7,043 nucleotides of DNA from Sulfurimonas sp. (GCA_027063585.1 JAMORM010000076.1:1-7043); one strand, 5' to 3'; shown: positions 1-6,864, counted from the stretch's first letter. Numbers and translations are program-made. The notes: a model not told the origin generated them from the letters alone.

Positions 1-29
1 ATACTTTTTATCTTTTTCTAGCTAAAATA

Positions 30-35
30 TACAAT
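30..35 (+). promoter_or_regulatory. Possible -10 box upstream of the HDOD gene
   Basis: TACAAT lies in an A/T-rich stretch 22 bases before the TTG start, with T-runs further upstream, as often seen in Campylobacterota promoters. It would give a 5' leader of about 16 bases. No -35 box is evident, and the window begins too close to exclude transcription from an upstream gene. This is a weak call. Confidence 0.25.
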
Positions 36-57
36 ATTCAACAGAAAATGGAACACT

Positions 58-855
58 TTGATAACAATAAAGCAAATAGACTCATATATAGAAAAAATAC
101 CGCCCTCTCCAAAAGTCTTAAAAGAGACTCTCTCTTTATTGAACCAAGGTGATTTAGTCAAAGCTGCAAAAGTGGGCAAAGAAGATCCCGCACTCAATGC
201 CTATCTCAAAGAACTTATTAACAAACCTATATATGGGTTTCGTAATGAAGTGAATGATATTTCGCAGATATTTGGAATACTTGGTGTAGAAAAATCTCAA
301 CAAGCAACATATAACTATATGATTTCACTTCTTTCACCTTCCAAATGGAAACTCTTTAAACTCAATAAATCCTCCTTTTACGATCTGCAGGCACAACTCT
401 CGGCAAACTGGCAAAAGATTACAGAACATCTCGACATCAATGATAAAGATATACAAAGTGCCGTCTCCTTATTACCTGCAAGCATTATAGTCTCAGAAGC
501 TTTATTTTGTGAAAAATTAGAAGATGTAAAGCTTTTAAGAAGTGTAGATGAAATTGATTTAAATACAATTTTACAAAGATTATGCAAAATGGATCTTTTT
601 GATATCTGTCAAAGAATTGCTCAAAAATGGGAAATGCCCGAAAATATTGCGGCTATTATACAAGCCTCTTCCGGTGTAAAACCCTCTCAAGATGAAACAA
701 TCAACACACTGGGAAAATGGATGCATCTGCTCCTGTTTTATACCCTGTCAAAACCTGTTTTCATAGAAGCTCAGCTCAATGATTTTATTGACTTTCAAAT
801 AGAATATGTCACTGATATATATGATGATTTTTCACAACTAATGGAGATTGTATGA
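58..855 (+). CDS. HDOD domain-containing signalling protein
   Basis: A 265-residue protein that I recognise as HDOD (HD-related output domain) from its N-terminal half. Residues 14-18 (IPPSP) match the usual LPPLP start. Residues 42-46 (EDPAL), 54-60 (INKPIYG) and the ISQIFGILGV stretch (68-77) match the DPAL, N-x-YG and ISQAI-x-LG blocks of the family. HDOD domains are related to HD phosphohydrolases but lack the catalytic His/Asp set; they usually act as signalling or scaffold modules, some linked to motility. The C-terminal third is helical-looking and shows no other domain. The start is TTG at 58: a stop at 19-21 closes the frame upstream, no ATG lies in the interval, and GGA at 50-52 gives a weak Shine-Dalgarno 5 bases away. 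The stop overlaps the next gene's start (ATGA), so the two are probably co-translated. The family is fairly certain; the target is unknown. Confidence 0.85.
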   Translation: MITIKQIDSYIEKIPPSPKVLKETLSLLNQGDLVKAAKVGKEDPALNAYLKELINKPIYGFRNEVNDISQIFGILGVEKSQQATYNYMISLLSPSKWKLFKLNKSSFYDLQAQLSANWQKITEHLDINDKDIQSAVSLLPASIIVSEALFCEKLEDVKLLRSVDEIDLNTILQRLCKMDLFDICQRIAQKWEMPENIAAIIQASSGVKPSQDETINTLGKWMHLLLFYTLSKPVFIEAQLNDFIDFQIEYVTDIYDDFSQLMEIV

Positions 856-2246
856 GAGCGGTAATAAAAGACGGCATCGGAGTATTTCATCCTCAAGGAT
901 TTTTAGACGGTACTTCAAGTGCTGCACTCCTGAGTATTGAAGATATTGATGCAACACTCAAAAGTAACGCATCGATGATTCTTGTTTCACTAAAAAAGGT
1001 TATTTTTTTCAATAGAAACGGTCTTGACAGCTTTGTCAAAATGTTTCAAAAACTCAGGATTGCAAACCATATTATCGTAGGTTTTTGCGATTATGACAAG
1101 AAAAAATACGATGCTTTTAAAAAGTTTTATGATGATGATTTAAGCTTTTCACTTTTTCAAACACAAAAAATTGCATCTCTTTTTTCCTCAAGTTTTAAAG
1201 AAAAAAATAAAAATGTCCTGCTGTACAGTGAAGACAAATCACAAAGAGCAGCACTCGCAATAGAACTGCATGATAATGGGCATAACCCTGTCGTTGCGCA
1301 AACCGAAGAAGAATTTTTACAAAAAGCAGAGCTAAAAGATGCTTATGATGCTATCATTGAAAATACATTTCTTGGGCAAATGGGACAAAAAGTTGCAACA
1401 AGAGTCACAGGTAATGCTATTATTTATACAGTATCTTCTTTTTTAGATGCTGAAATAGGTAGTACTTTTAATATCGCTTATCATAACAATTCATTAAATG
1501 TAGGCTTTAGACTCTTTATTTTTGATGCTTATAAAGTTGTCAGTATGAATATTCATGCATTAAACTTTTTTTCTAAACTCGCGTCTTCTTCTGCAGAATA
1601 TAATGCAACAATCTGTTTTGTAGGCATGTCATTTAGCAAAACACCTATCTCCTTTAAAGAGACACTTGAAGATGCCGGTATAATGTTTTTTGACCAGATG
1701 GATGATATTTTACAAAATAAAGAACTTTTGGATGAACTTGGTGCCAGCAGTGCTGCTTCAGGAAAAAATAAACGGGCTCTGAATAAAGTCCTTGTAACAG
1801 AGTTACCAAACTTTATTGATGCGACTGTAGCAACCATAGAGATGATGACGAACTCAAAAGCAACGAAAGATGCTGCAAAAGTCGATAAAATTGAAATTGC
1901 TGACAAAGATGACAAGATAGCAAGTTCTATAGGTTTTTATGGTGATATTGACGGTATGGTAATGCTTGTCTTCCCTCTCGGCATAGCAAAAAAAGCATGT
2001 GAACTGCTCATTGGTGAGAGCACTGATGATAAAGAGATGATACTTGATACATTAGCTGAACTTGTTAATATTGTTGGAGGAAAGGTAAAAACACTTTTAG
2101 CAGATGAACATATCAGTGTAGATATCACCCTCCCTAGAACCTACCATGATGTTGATGGACTTTTAGAAGTAGCAGAGGATAAAAAAGGTGTACAGGTTGA
2201 TTTATCATTTGACAATGATAAATTTTTATTTTTCTTAACAAGATAA
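852..2246 (+). CDS. Multidomain CheX-type phosphatase (STAS-like / pseudo-receiver / STAS-like / CheX)
   Basis: A 464-residue protein. The C-terminal part (about 311-464) looks like a CheX/CheC-family domain. It carries D399-x3-E403-x2-N406 followed by P428, close to the published signature of CheC/CheX/FliY phosphatases, in which the Glu and Asn support hydrolysis of CheY-phosphate. The rest is inferred from secondary-structure pattern. Residues 1-112 resemble a STAS domain, with F53-N-R-N-G where phosphorylatable STAS proteins have D-S-S-G. Residues 120-195 resemble a response-regulator receiver with an acidic pair at E127/D128 but Asn171 at the expected phospho-Asp position. Residues about 205-295 look like a second STAS module. 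No membrane segment is visible, so it is probably cytoplasmic. It starts within the HDOD stop codon (ATGA overlap), and GGAGA at 843-847 is its ribosome site. Likely role: removing phosphate from CheY or a similar receiver, tied to the HDOD protein. The CheX call is good; the N-terminal modules are less sure. Confidence 0.8.
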   Translation: MRAVIKDGIGVFHPQGFLDGTSSAALLSIEDIDATLKSNASMILVSLKKVIFFNRNGLDSFVKMFQKLRIANHIIVGFCDYDKKKYDAFKKFYDDDLSFSLFQTQKIASLFSSSFKEKNKNVLLYSEDKSQRAALAIELHDNGHNPVVAQTEEEFLQKAELKDAYDAIIENTFLGQMGQKVATRVTGNAIIYTVSSFLDAEIGSTFNIAYHNNSLNVGFRLFIFDAYKVVSMNIHALNFFSKLASSSAEYNATICFVGMSFSKTPISFKETLEDAGIMFFDQMDDILQNKELLDELGASSAASGKNKRALNKVLVTELPNFIDATVATIEMMTNSKATKDAAKVDKIEIADKDDKIASSIGFYGDIDGMVMLVFPLGIAKKACELLIGESTDDKEMILDTLAELVNIVGGKVKTLLADEHISVDITLPRTYHDVDGLLEVAEDKKGVQVDLSFDNDKFLFFLTR

Positions 2247-2260
2247 AAGCTATTGTAGTT

Positions 2261-2266
2261 TATAAT
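2261..2266 (+). promoter_or_regulatory. Probable -10 box of the rpe-trpF-exonuclease operon
   Basis: A perfect TATAAT, preceded by TAGTT, lies in the 44-base gap between the CheX-like gene and rpe. The expected start of transcription is near 2273, leaving a leader of about 18 bases that contains the AAGGAA ribosome site at 2281-2286. No good -35 hexamer is seen at normal spacing, which is usual for the housekeeping sigma factor in Campylobacterota. No terminator hairpin separates it from the upstream gene, so read-through is also possible. Confidence 0.55.
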
Positions 2267-2290
2267 TCCATAATTAATTAAAGGAATGGT

Positions 2291-2932
2291 ATGCAAGTAG
2301 CTCCTAGTATTCTCTCGGCAGACTTTGGAAATTTGGCACGTGATGTGCAGGAAATATGTAATGCAGGATGTGATTTAGTCCATGTGGATGTAATGGATGG
2401 CCATTTTGTACCCAATCTAACCATAGGTCCCGTTGTTGTCTCCGCAATAGCTAAAGCTGCTACACAACCACTTGATATTCACCTGATGGTAGAGAACAAC
2501 ACTTTTTTTGTAGAGTTGTTTGCCCCTTTAAAACCGAAATATATCTCTTTTCATATCGAAGAAGAAAAACATCCCCACAGATTGATTCAAAAAATCCGCT
2601 CACTTGGTATAAAACCATGTATTGTTCTTAATCCTAACACAATTCCCGAAGAACTCGAATATATTCTTGAAGATTTGGATATGGTTCTGCTTATGAGTGT
2701 CAATCCCGGTTTTGGAGGGCAGACATTTATTGAATCTGTACTTCCAAAAGCAAAAAAACTCAATGATATGAGAAAAAGACTCAATCCTGAGTGTCTTATT
2801 CAAGTAGACGGCGGCGTTAGTGATAAAAATATCCATGCACTCAAAGAAGCCGGTGTTGATGTTGTAGTTGCCGGAAGCTACGTTTTTAAACATAAAGACA
2901 AAGCAAAAGCTATAAAGAGTCTGCAAATATAA
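2291..2932 (+). CDS. rpe: Ribulose-phosphate 3-epimerase
   Basis: Interconverts D-ribulose 5-phosphate and D-xylulose 5-phosphate in the cytoplasm, in the pentose phosphate pathway and, in autotrophs, the Calvin cycle. The 213-residue length and the (beta/alpha)8 fold pattern fit the family. Visible motifs are APSILSADF (4-12), HVDVMDGHFVPN (31-42), DIHLMV (62-67), MSVNPGFGGQ (135-144) and VDGGV (172-176). The metal ligands His31, Asp33, His64 and Asp173 are all present; Asp33 and Asp173 are the two acid/base residues of the family. The ATG at 2291 has AAGGAA 4 bases upstream and puts the APSIL motif at the normal distance from the N terminus. The stop shares one base with the trpF start (TAATG), so the pair is probably translationally coupled. 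Nothing unusual is seen, and the assignment is secure. Confidence 0.97.
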   Translation: MQVAPSILSADFGNLARDVQEICNAGCDLVHVDVMDGHFVPNLTIGPVVVSAIAKAATQPLDIHLMVENNTFFVELFAPLKPKYISFHIEEEKHPHRLIQKIRSLGIKPCIVLNPNTIPEELEYILEDLDMVLLMSVNPGFGGQTFIESVLPKAKKLNDMRKRLNPECLIQVDGGVSDKNIHALKEAGVDVVVAGSYVFKHKDKAKAIKSLQI

Positions 2933-3516
2933 TGCGTACAAAAATCTGCGGCATTACCTCTTATAAAGATGCAATAATGGCAATAAATGCCGGAGCTGAT
3001 GCGCTTGGATTTGTATTTTATGAAAAATCACCGCGCTATCTAACGCCTTTGCAAGCAAAAGAGATTATTCAAAAACTGCCTCCTTTTATTGAAAAAGTGG
3101 CTCTGTTCGTCAATGTAGATGCACAGACGGTTAATGTTACATGTAAAGATGTCGGTGCCACACTTGCTCAAATTCATTTTGATGCAAATACAGCATTTTA
3201 TAATGCTCTTGATGTTCCCCACATCAAAGTTATCCGTGCACGCAAAAAAGAAGATATACTGCAATATGCTGAGGAGTACAGACTTGTCGATGCTTATTGT
3301 GAAGCATATGGCGGAGCAGGCAAGCAGATAAATACAGAATGGTTTGAAAACATTGACTGCTCAAAAATCATACTTGCCGGCGGATTGAATCCTCAAAATA
3401 TTACATCTTTAAAAAAGTATGGTTTTTATGCTTTTGATGTCAGTAGCGGTGTTGAAATTTCCCATGGAAAAAAAGATGCAAAAAAAGTAAAAGAGTTTAT
3501 TCAAAATGCTCACTAA
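2932..3516 (+). CDS. trpF: Phosphoribosylanthranilate isomerase
   Basis: Catalyses the Amadori rearrangement of N-(5-phosphoribosyl)anthranilate to CdRP, the third step of tryptophan synthesis from chorismate. The 194-residue single-domain protein has the N-terminal KICGIT motif with catalytic Cys6, LGFVFYEKSPRY (25-36), Asp120 as the likely general acid, YGGAGK (126-131) and a LAGGL phosphate-binding turn followed by a DVSSGVE motif. It is monofunctional, with no TrpC fusion. Two blocks differ from the usual consensus: IHFD replaces LHG (81-84), and the GGTG-x2-FDW block reads GGAG-x6-W. I regard these as lineage variants rather than damage. The ATG overlaps the rpe stop, and no strong ribosome site is seen, so expression probably relies on coupling to rpe. 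No other trp gene lies in the window. The two TIM-barrel genes sit side by side, but each has its own clear active-site motifs. Confidence 0.95.
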   Translation: MRTKICGITSYKDAIMAINAGADALGFVFYEKSPRYLTPLQAKEIIQKLPPFIEKVALFVNVDAQTVNVTCKDVGATLAQIHFDANTAFYNALDVPHIKVIRARKKEDILQYAEEYRLVDAYCEAYGGAGKQINTEWFENIDCSKIILAGGLNPQNITSLKKYGFYAFDVSSGVEISHGKKDAKKVKEFIQNAH

Positions 3517-4315
3517 TGATTTTAATCTCGATATAAAGAGTATCTCACGGCTCTCTTCTCGAGGACTCTCTTTAAAAACACTCAAGGACCAACTCAACGA
3601 AGAATTAGAACTCTCCCTGGAACTTTGGAAAGCCCAAGGTTTACATGTAATCAAACATCAAGGTTATTATTACTTTGATACAAAATTCATCCCAATCCAA
3701 GAAGCAGAATTTTGCATAGTCGATATTGAAACTAATGGTTCAAAAATAGAAAAACACCAGATAATTGAGCTTGCTGCTGTAAAAGTTAAAAATGGGCAAA
3801 TAATTGACAGATTTGAATCTCTCGTCCAGACAAAAGAGATCAATCCTCATATCACGGAGATTACCGGTATAGCTGCTGATGACACAACAAATGCTCCTCA
3901 GCTCAAAGATGTGCTTATACGTTTTAAACTCTTTTTAGGCAATGCCGTGTTTGTTGCCCATGATGTCAAATTTGATTATAGTTTTATATCTAAAAGCCTA
4001 CAAAAAATCGGTTTGGAGCCGCTTTTAAACAGAAGTCTCTGCTCTCTCGCTTTAGCTGAGCGCACGGTTGTATCTTATAGGTATGCACTTTCCTATTTAA
4101 ATGAAACACTTCAACTTAATCCAAAAGCACGACATCACAGAGCTATGAGTGATGTTATTACAACTTATGGATTGTTTTTATTGAGTTTGGAAAATTTAAA
4201 TGAAGATGTAAAAACAGTAGAAGATTTAATAAAATTTTCTAAAGAAGCTCCAAGATTGAAACGTCCAAAGTTTGACCCTCTTTTAGAGTTAATAAAAGAG
4301 GAAAAAGAACAGTAA
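3506..4315 (+). CDS. DnaQ-family 3'-5' exonuclease with N-terminal extension
   Basis: A 269-residue DEDDh exonuclease related to the epsilon subunit of DNA polymerase III. The motifs are complete: Exo I at VDIETNG (Asp73, Glu75), Exo II at AHDVKFDYSF (Asp157) and Exo III at HHRAMSD (His211, Asp216). The consensus Asn after His in Exo II is Asp153 here. About 65 residues precede Exo I; the stretch LSLKTLKDQL...GLHVIKHQGYYYF looks like a small winged-helix-type fold, which is inference. A lysine-rich tail follows the nuclease. It overlaps trpF by 11 bases. The other nearby ATG, at 3516, is out of frame and soon hits a stop, so 3506 is the likely start. The protein could be the proofreading subunit or a stand-alone repair exonuclease; the sequence does not decide, so no symbol is given. 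Confidence 0.88.
   Translation: MLTNDFNLDIKSISRLSSRGLSLKTLKDQLNEELELSLELWKAQGLHVIKHQGYYYFDTKFIPIQEAEFCIVDIETNGSKIEKHQIIELAAVKVKNGQIIDRFESLVQTKEINPHITEITGIAADDTTNAPQLKDVLIRFKLFLGNAVFVAHDVKFDYSFISKSLQKIGLEPLLNRSLCSLALAERTVVSYRYALSYLNETLQLNPKARHHRAMSDVITTYGLFLLSLENLNEDVKTVEDLIKFSKEAPRLKRPKFDPLLELIKEEKEQ
4277..4301. repeat. Perfect 9-bp inverted repeat at the convergent gene ends
   Basis: CCTCTTTTA (4277-4285) and TAAAAGAGG (4293-4301) are exact reverse complements around a 7-base loop, inside the last codons of the exonuclease gene and 17 bases from the accA stop. Neither strand has a U-run directly after the stem, so it is not a textbook intrinsic terminator. A second, imperfect hairpin (4304-4326) spans both stop codons, and its accA-side transcript is followed by a U-rich tract. 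Together they may end or stall transcription from both sides. Confidence 0.4.
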
Positions 4316-4317
4316 AA

Positions 4318-5253
4318 CTACTCTTTAAAAGCACCCGGTTTTGTGAGTTTGGCGTAACGTGCATCCATTCTCTCTTCACTGCTCATTTCTTTAAGTTTTT
4401 TCACTTCTTTTAAAAAGTACTCTTTAAGAACCTCTGCCGCTTTTTCTTTCTCTCTATGTGCCCCGATTAAAGGCTCGTCAATAATATCATCGATTAAATC
4501 TAGCTCTTTTAAATCCGCACTAGTAATTTTAAGCGCATTAGTAGCCGTTTCCACTTTTTTAGGATCATTCCAAAGAATTGCAGCACAACCCTCAGGAGAA
4601 ATAACGCTAAATATAGAATATCGCATCATAGCAAATTTATCTGCAACACCGATAGCAAGCGCACCACCTGAACCGCCTTCTCCAATAACTATAGAAACAG
4701 TCGGTGTTTTTAGTTCTGCAAGCTCAAGCAGATTTCTTGCAATCGCTTCACTTTGATTTCTCTCTTCAGCACCTATACCCGGATATGCACCCGGTGTGTC
4801 GATAAGCATCAAGAGTGGTAAATTAAATTTTGCAGCTAATTTTGCAGCGCGGAGTGCTTTTCTATAACCCTCAGGATGCGGCATACCGAAATTTCGCTTC
4901 AGCTTGTTTTTTGTTCCACGTCCCTTCTGCTCACCGATAACCATAACTTTTTCATCACCGATGTAACCAATATAACAAATTATGGCTGCATCATCACGAA
5001 AGTGTCTGTCGCCGTGAATTTCATACTTATCTCTCATAATAAGATTAATATAATCAAGCGCATAAGGGCGATCAAGATGACGTGCAAGTTGAAGCTTTTG
5101 AAAATCAGAAAGATTTTTATAAATCTTTGCAACTTCTTTATCTAACTTCTTTTTCAACTCTTCAACAGCGCCCTGATCATGGCGAACTTGTGCAGAGATT
5201 ATATCTTCTTGAATAAATTTTATTTTATATTCAAAGTCTAAGTATGTAGCCAA
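4318..5253 (-). CDS. accA: Acetyl-CoA carboxylase carboxyltransferase subunit alpha
   Basis: With AccD it forms the carboxyltransferase that moves the carboxyl group from biotin on AccB to acetyl-CoA, giving malonyl-CoA, the first committed step of fatty-acid synthesis. The 311 residues are close to the usual length of about 315-320. A helical N-terminal region starts MATYLDFE, as in many AccA proteins, and is followed by [10 protein letters not shown] (79-88), GEQKGR (107-112), [11 protein letters not shown] (123-133), [14 protein letters not shown] (152-165) and [12 protein letters not shown] (191-202), which line the crotonase-type active site. The start codon is TTG (5251-5253), chosen because AAGGA lies 6 bases upstream and the family N terminus begins there. 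It lies 17 bases after fabF, so it is probably co-transcribed with it. No accD is in the window. It converges on the exonuclease gene with 2 bases between stops. Confidence 0.96.
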   Translation of the reverse strand: MATYLDFEYKIKFIQEDIISAQVRHDQGAVEELKKKLDKEVAKIYKNLSDFQKLQLARHLDRPYALDYINLIMRDKYEIHGDRHFRDDAAIICYIGYIGDEKVMVIGEQKGRGTKNKLKRNFGMPHPEGYRKALRAAKLAAKFNLPLLMLIDTPGAYPGIGAEERNQSEAIARNLLELAELKTPTVSIVIGEGGSGGALAIGVADKFAMMRYSIFSVISPEGCAAILWNDPKKVETATNALKITSADLKELDLIDDIIDEPLIGAHREKEKAAEVLKEYFLKEVKKLKEMSSEERMDARYAKLTKPGAFKE

Positions 5254-5259
5254 ATTAAA

Positions 5260-5264
5260 TCCTT
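5260..5264 (-). promoter_or_regulatory. Shine-Dalgarno that fixes the TTG start of accA
   Basis: On the minus strand, AAGGA is followed by the 6-base spacer TTTAAT and then TTG. There is no ATG or GTG at a suitable distance, and this position gives the expected AccA N terminus, so the site settles the start codon. Confidence 0.75.
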
Positions 5265-5270
5265 ATCAAA

Positions 5271-6488
5271 TTAGATTTTTTTGAATATAAGAACACCGTT
5301 CGTTCCGCCAAAACCAAATGAGTTGCTCATAACAATATTTAAGTCTGCTTTTCTTGCACCCTCTGTTACATAGTCTAGATCACAGTTTTCATCAGGTGTC
5401 TCATAGTTAATTGTCGGAGGAATAATTCCGTCTCTCATTGCCATTAAACATGTAACAGCCTCAATGCCACCGGCTGCACCAAGACAGTGACCTATTTGTC
5501 CTTTAATTGAACTCATCGGAGGACAGTTTTCTTTCCCACCGAGAAGATCTTTAAGTGCTGCAGTTTCATTTTTATCGTTTACCGGCGTACTTGTTCCATG
5601 AGCATTCACGTAATCTAGTTTCGGTTCTCCTGCCATCTTATATGCTGCTTTCATAGCACGCGCCGGACCGTCAAGTGATGGTGTAGTTATATGATTTGCA
5701 TCACCACTTTCACCAAAACCGATTATTTCTCCATATATTTTTGCTCCACGAGCAACTGCATCTTCATACTCTTCAAGTATTAGGGCTCCAGCACCTTCTC
5801 CCATAACAAAACCATCACGGTCAGCATCAAAAGGACGAGATGCATGTTTAGGGTCATCATTTCTTGTAGAAAGTGCTTTCATTGCAGCAAATCCACCTAC
5901 ACCAACACCTGTTATTGCAGATTCTGCAGAAACAACCAACATTTTGTCGGCACCGCCACATATTATTGTCTTTACTGCCTCACTAATTGCATGTGTTCCG
6001 GCTGCACATGCCGTTACACTTGAAAGGTTAGGTCCTTTTGTTCCATGTGCAATCGAAACAAATCCACCTAGCATATTTACAAGCGCCCCGGGAATAAAAA
6101 ATGGAGAAATTCTTCTAGGTCCACGTGTGTCTAAAATAACAGAGTTTTTCTCAATTGATGGAAGACCACCAATTCCTGAACCTGCACTGATGCCGAATCT
6201 TTCCATGTCTGTATCTTCAGGAAGAGCCGCATCTGCCATTGCTTCCTCGGCAGCTTTAAGTCCAAGATGAATAAATCTGTCTGCTTTTTTCACTTCTTTA
6301 GGAGGCATAACTGTTGCAGGATCGAAATCTTTTACTTCTCCGGCAATTTTTACACTGAATTTTTCAGGGTCAAATATAGTAATAGTATCTATTCCACATT
6401 CACCATCACATATTGCTTTAAAAGAACTCTCTTTGTCATGACCCACAGAATTTATCATTCCTAGACCTGTTACTACTACTCTTCTCAT
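5271..6488 (-). CDS. fabF: Beta-ketoacyl-ACP synthase II
   Basis: Condenses malonyl-ACP with a growing acyl-ACP in the elongation cycle of type II fatty-acid synthesis. Numbered from the ATG at 6486-6488, the 405-residue protein has the thiolase-fold active site: nucleophile Cys161 (TACAAG), His297 (NAHGTSTP) and His334 (GQIGHCLGAAGG), with Lys329 in the SSIKG loop. The C-terminal NSFGFGGTNG loop carries the gating Phe typical of FabF/FabB. The Cys-His-His triad separates it from FabH, and the sequence is closer to FabF than FabB. The frame extends 14 codons upstream to a TTG at 6528-6530, but GGAGA at 6496-6500, 7 bases before the ATG, and the family start MRRVVVTGLG favour the shorter form. 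It lies after acpP and before accA. The 115-base gap upstream contains a hairpin. Confidence 0.96.
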   Translation of the reverse strand: MRRVVVTGLGMINSVGHDKESSFKAICDGECGIDTITIFDPEKFSVKIAGEVKDFDPATVMPPKEVKKADRFIHLGLKAAEEAMADAALPEDTDMERFGISAGSGIGGLPSIEKNSVILDTRGPRRISPFFIPGALVNMLGGFVSIAHGTKGPNLSSVTACAAGTHAISEAVKTIICGGADKMLVVSAESAITGVGVGGFAAMKALSTRNDDPKHASRPFDADRDGFVMGEGAGALILEEYEDAVARGAKIYGEIIGFGESGDANHITTPSLDGPARAMKAAYKMAGEPKLDYVNAHGTSTPVNDKNETAALKDLLGGKENCPPMSSIKGQIGHCLGAAGGIEAVTCLMAMRDGIIPPTINYETPDENCDLDYVTEGARKADLNIVMSNSFGFGGTNGVLIFKKI

Positions 6489-6495
6489 TAAATAT

Positions 6496-6500
6496 TCTCC
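6496..6500 (-). promoter_or_regulatory. Shine-Dalgarno that decides the fabF start
   Basis: On the minus strand, GGAGA is followed by 7 bases and the ATG at 6488. It lies downstream of the alternative TTG at 6530 and so supports the shorter, family-standard FabF N terminus. Confidence 0.75.
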
Positions 6501-6557
6501 ATTAAATAATAAAATACTTTTAAAAATCAATACAACAATTAACTATTAAAAATATTT

Positions 6558-6593
6558 AATTGTAAAAGAGGCAACTATTCCTCTTTTGCAATT
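6558..6593 (-). terminator. Hairpin terminator or attenuator between acpP and fabF
   Basis: Starting 10 bases after the acpP stop, the minus strand reads AATTG, C, AAAAGAGG, an 8-base loop, CCTCTTTT, A, CAATT. This is a 13-bp stem with a single C/A mismatch. The descending arm ends in TTTT, and a further U-rich stretch (AAATATTTTT) follows. The form fits an intrinsic terminator, possibly leaky because fabF and accA lie downstream. The rest of the 115-base gap is A/T-rich, and I see no convincing separate promoter for fabF in it. Confidence 0.6.
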
Positions 6594-6603
6594 TAAAAAC
6601 TGA

Positions 6604-6831
6604 CTATTTGTTTTCGATATAATTTACAACATCTTGAACTGTTTGAATCTTTTCAGCTTCATCATCAGGAATTTCGATATCGAATTTTTCTTCAAGAGCC
6701 ATTACTAATTCTACAACATCAAGGCTATCTGCACCTAAATCTTCTACGAATTTTGAATCCGGTTTTACTTCATCTGGGTTAACGCTTAATTGCTCAACTA
6801 CTACTTCTTTAATATCATCTATAAGTGCCAT
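6604..6831 (-). CDS. acpP: Acyl carrier protein
   Basis: Carries growing acyl chains as thioesters on a 4'-phosphopantetheine arm and delivers them to FabG, FabF and the other fatty-acid synthesis enzymes, and to lipid A and phospholipid synthesis. The 75-residue, strongly acidic protein has the canonical DSL motif at 35-37 with Ser36 as the attachment site. Acidic helix II follows ([14 protein letters not shown]), and the IPDDEAEKI segment leads into helix III. Length and composition are typical. The ATG at 6829-6831 is preceded by AGGAG (6837-6841) with a 5-base spacer, a strong ribosome site suited to an abundant protein. It is flanked by fabG upstream and fabF downstream. A -10 box in front and a hairpin behind suggest it can be transcribed as a short single-gene message. 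Confidence 0.98.
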   Translation of the reverse strand: MALIDDIKEVVVEQLSVNPDEVKPDSKFVEDLGADSLDVVELVMALEEKFDIEIPDDEAEKIQTVQDVVNYIENK

Positions 6832-6864
6832 TATAGCTCCTGTTTTTAAGTTTAAAATCCTGTA

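Noticed and set aside
48..152. ATG at 48-50 as the start of the first gene
   Set aside because: It is out of frame with the HDOD reading frame, hits a stop after about 34 codons and shows no similarity to a known N terminus. The TTG at 58 fits the domain start.
1553..2128. Minus-strand reading frames opposite the CheX-like gene
   Set aside because: They are Ser-rich mirror translations of the sense gene with no start signal; considered as antisense genes and dismissed.
2271..2280. TAATTAATTA as an operator palindrome before rpe
   Set aside because: It is a simple A/T repeat that is likely by chance at this base composition; no known regulator site is recognised.
2600..2941. Minus-strand 113-residue frame opposite rpe
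   Set aside because: It lies opposite conserved Rpe motifs and is rich in Phe, Asn and Cys as expected for a shadow of A/T-rich coding DNA.
4876..5145. 89-residue plus-strand reading frame inside accA
   Set aside because: It is fully antisense to a well-supported accA gene and has low-complexity, non-domain content; it is a shadow frame.
5944..6464. Two plus-strand reading frames inside fabF
   Set aside because: They are antisense to clear FabF active-site coding sequence and have no recognisable domain or ribosome site.
6489..6530. 14-residue N-terminal extension of FabF from a TTG at 6530
   Set aside because: The extension contains the Shine-Dalgarno sequence of the downstream ATG and is not part of the family's N terminus.
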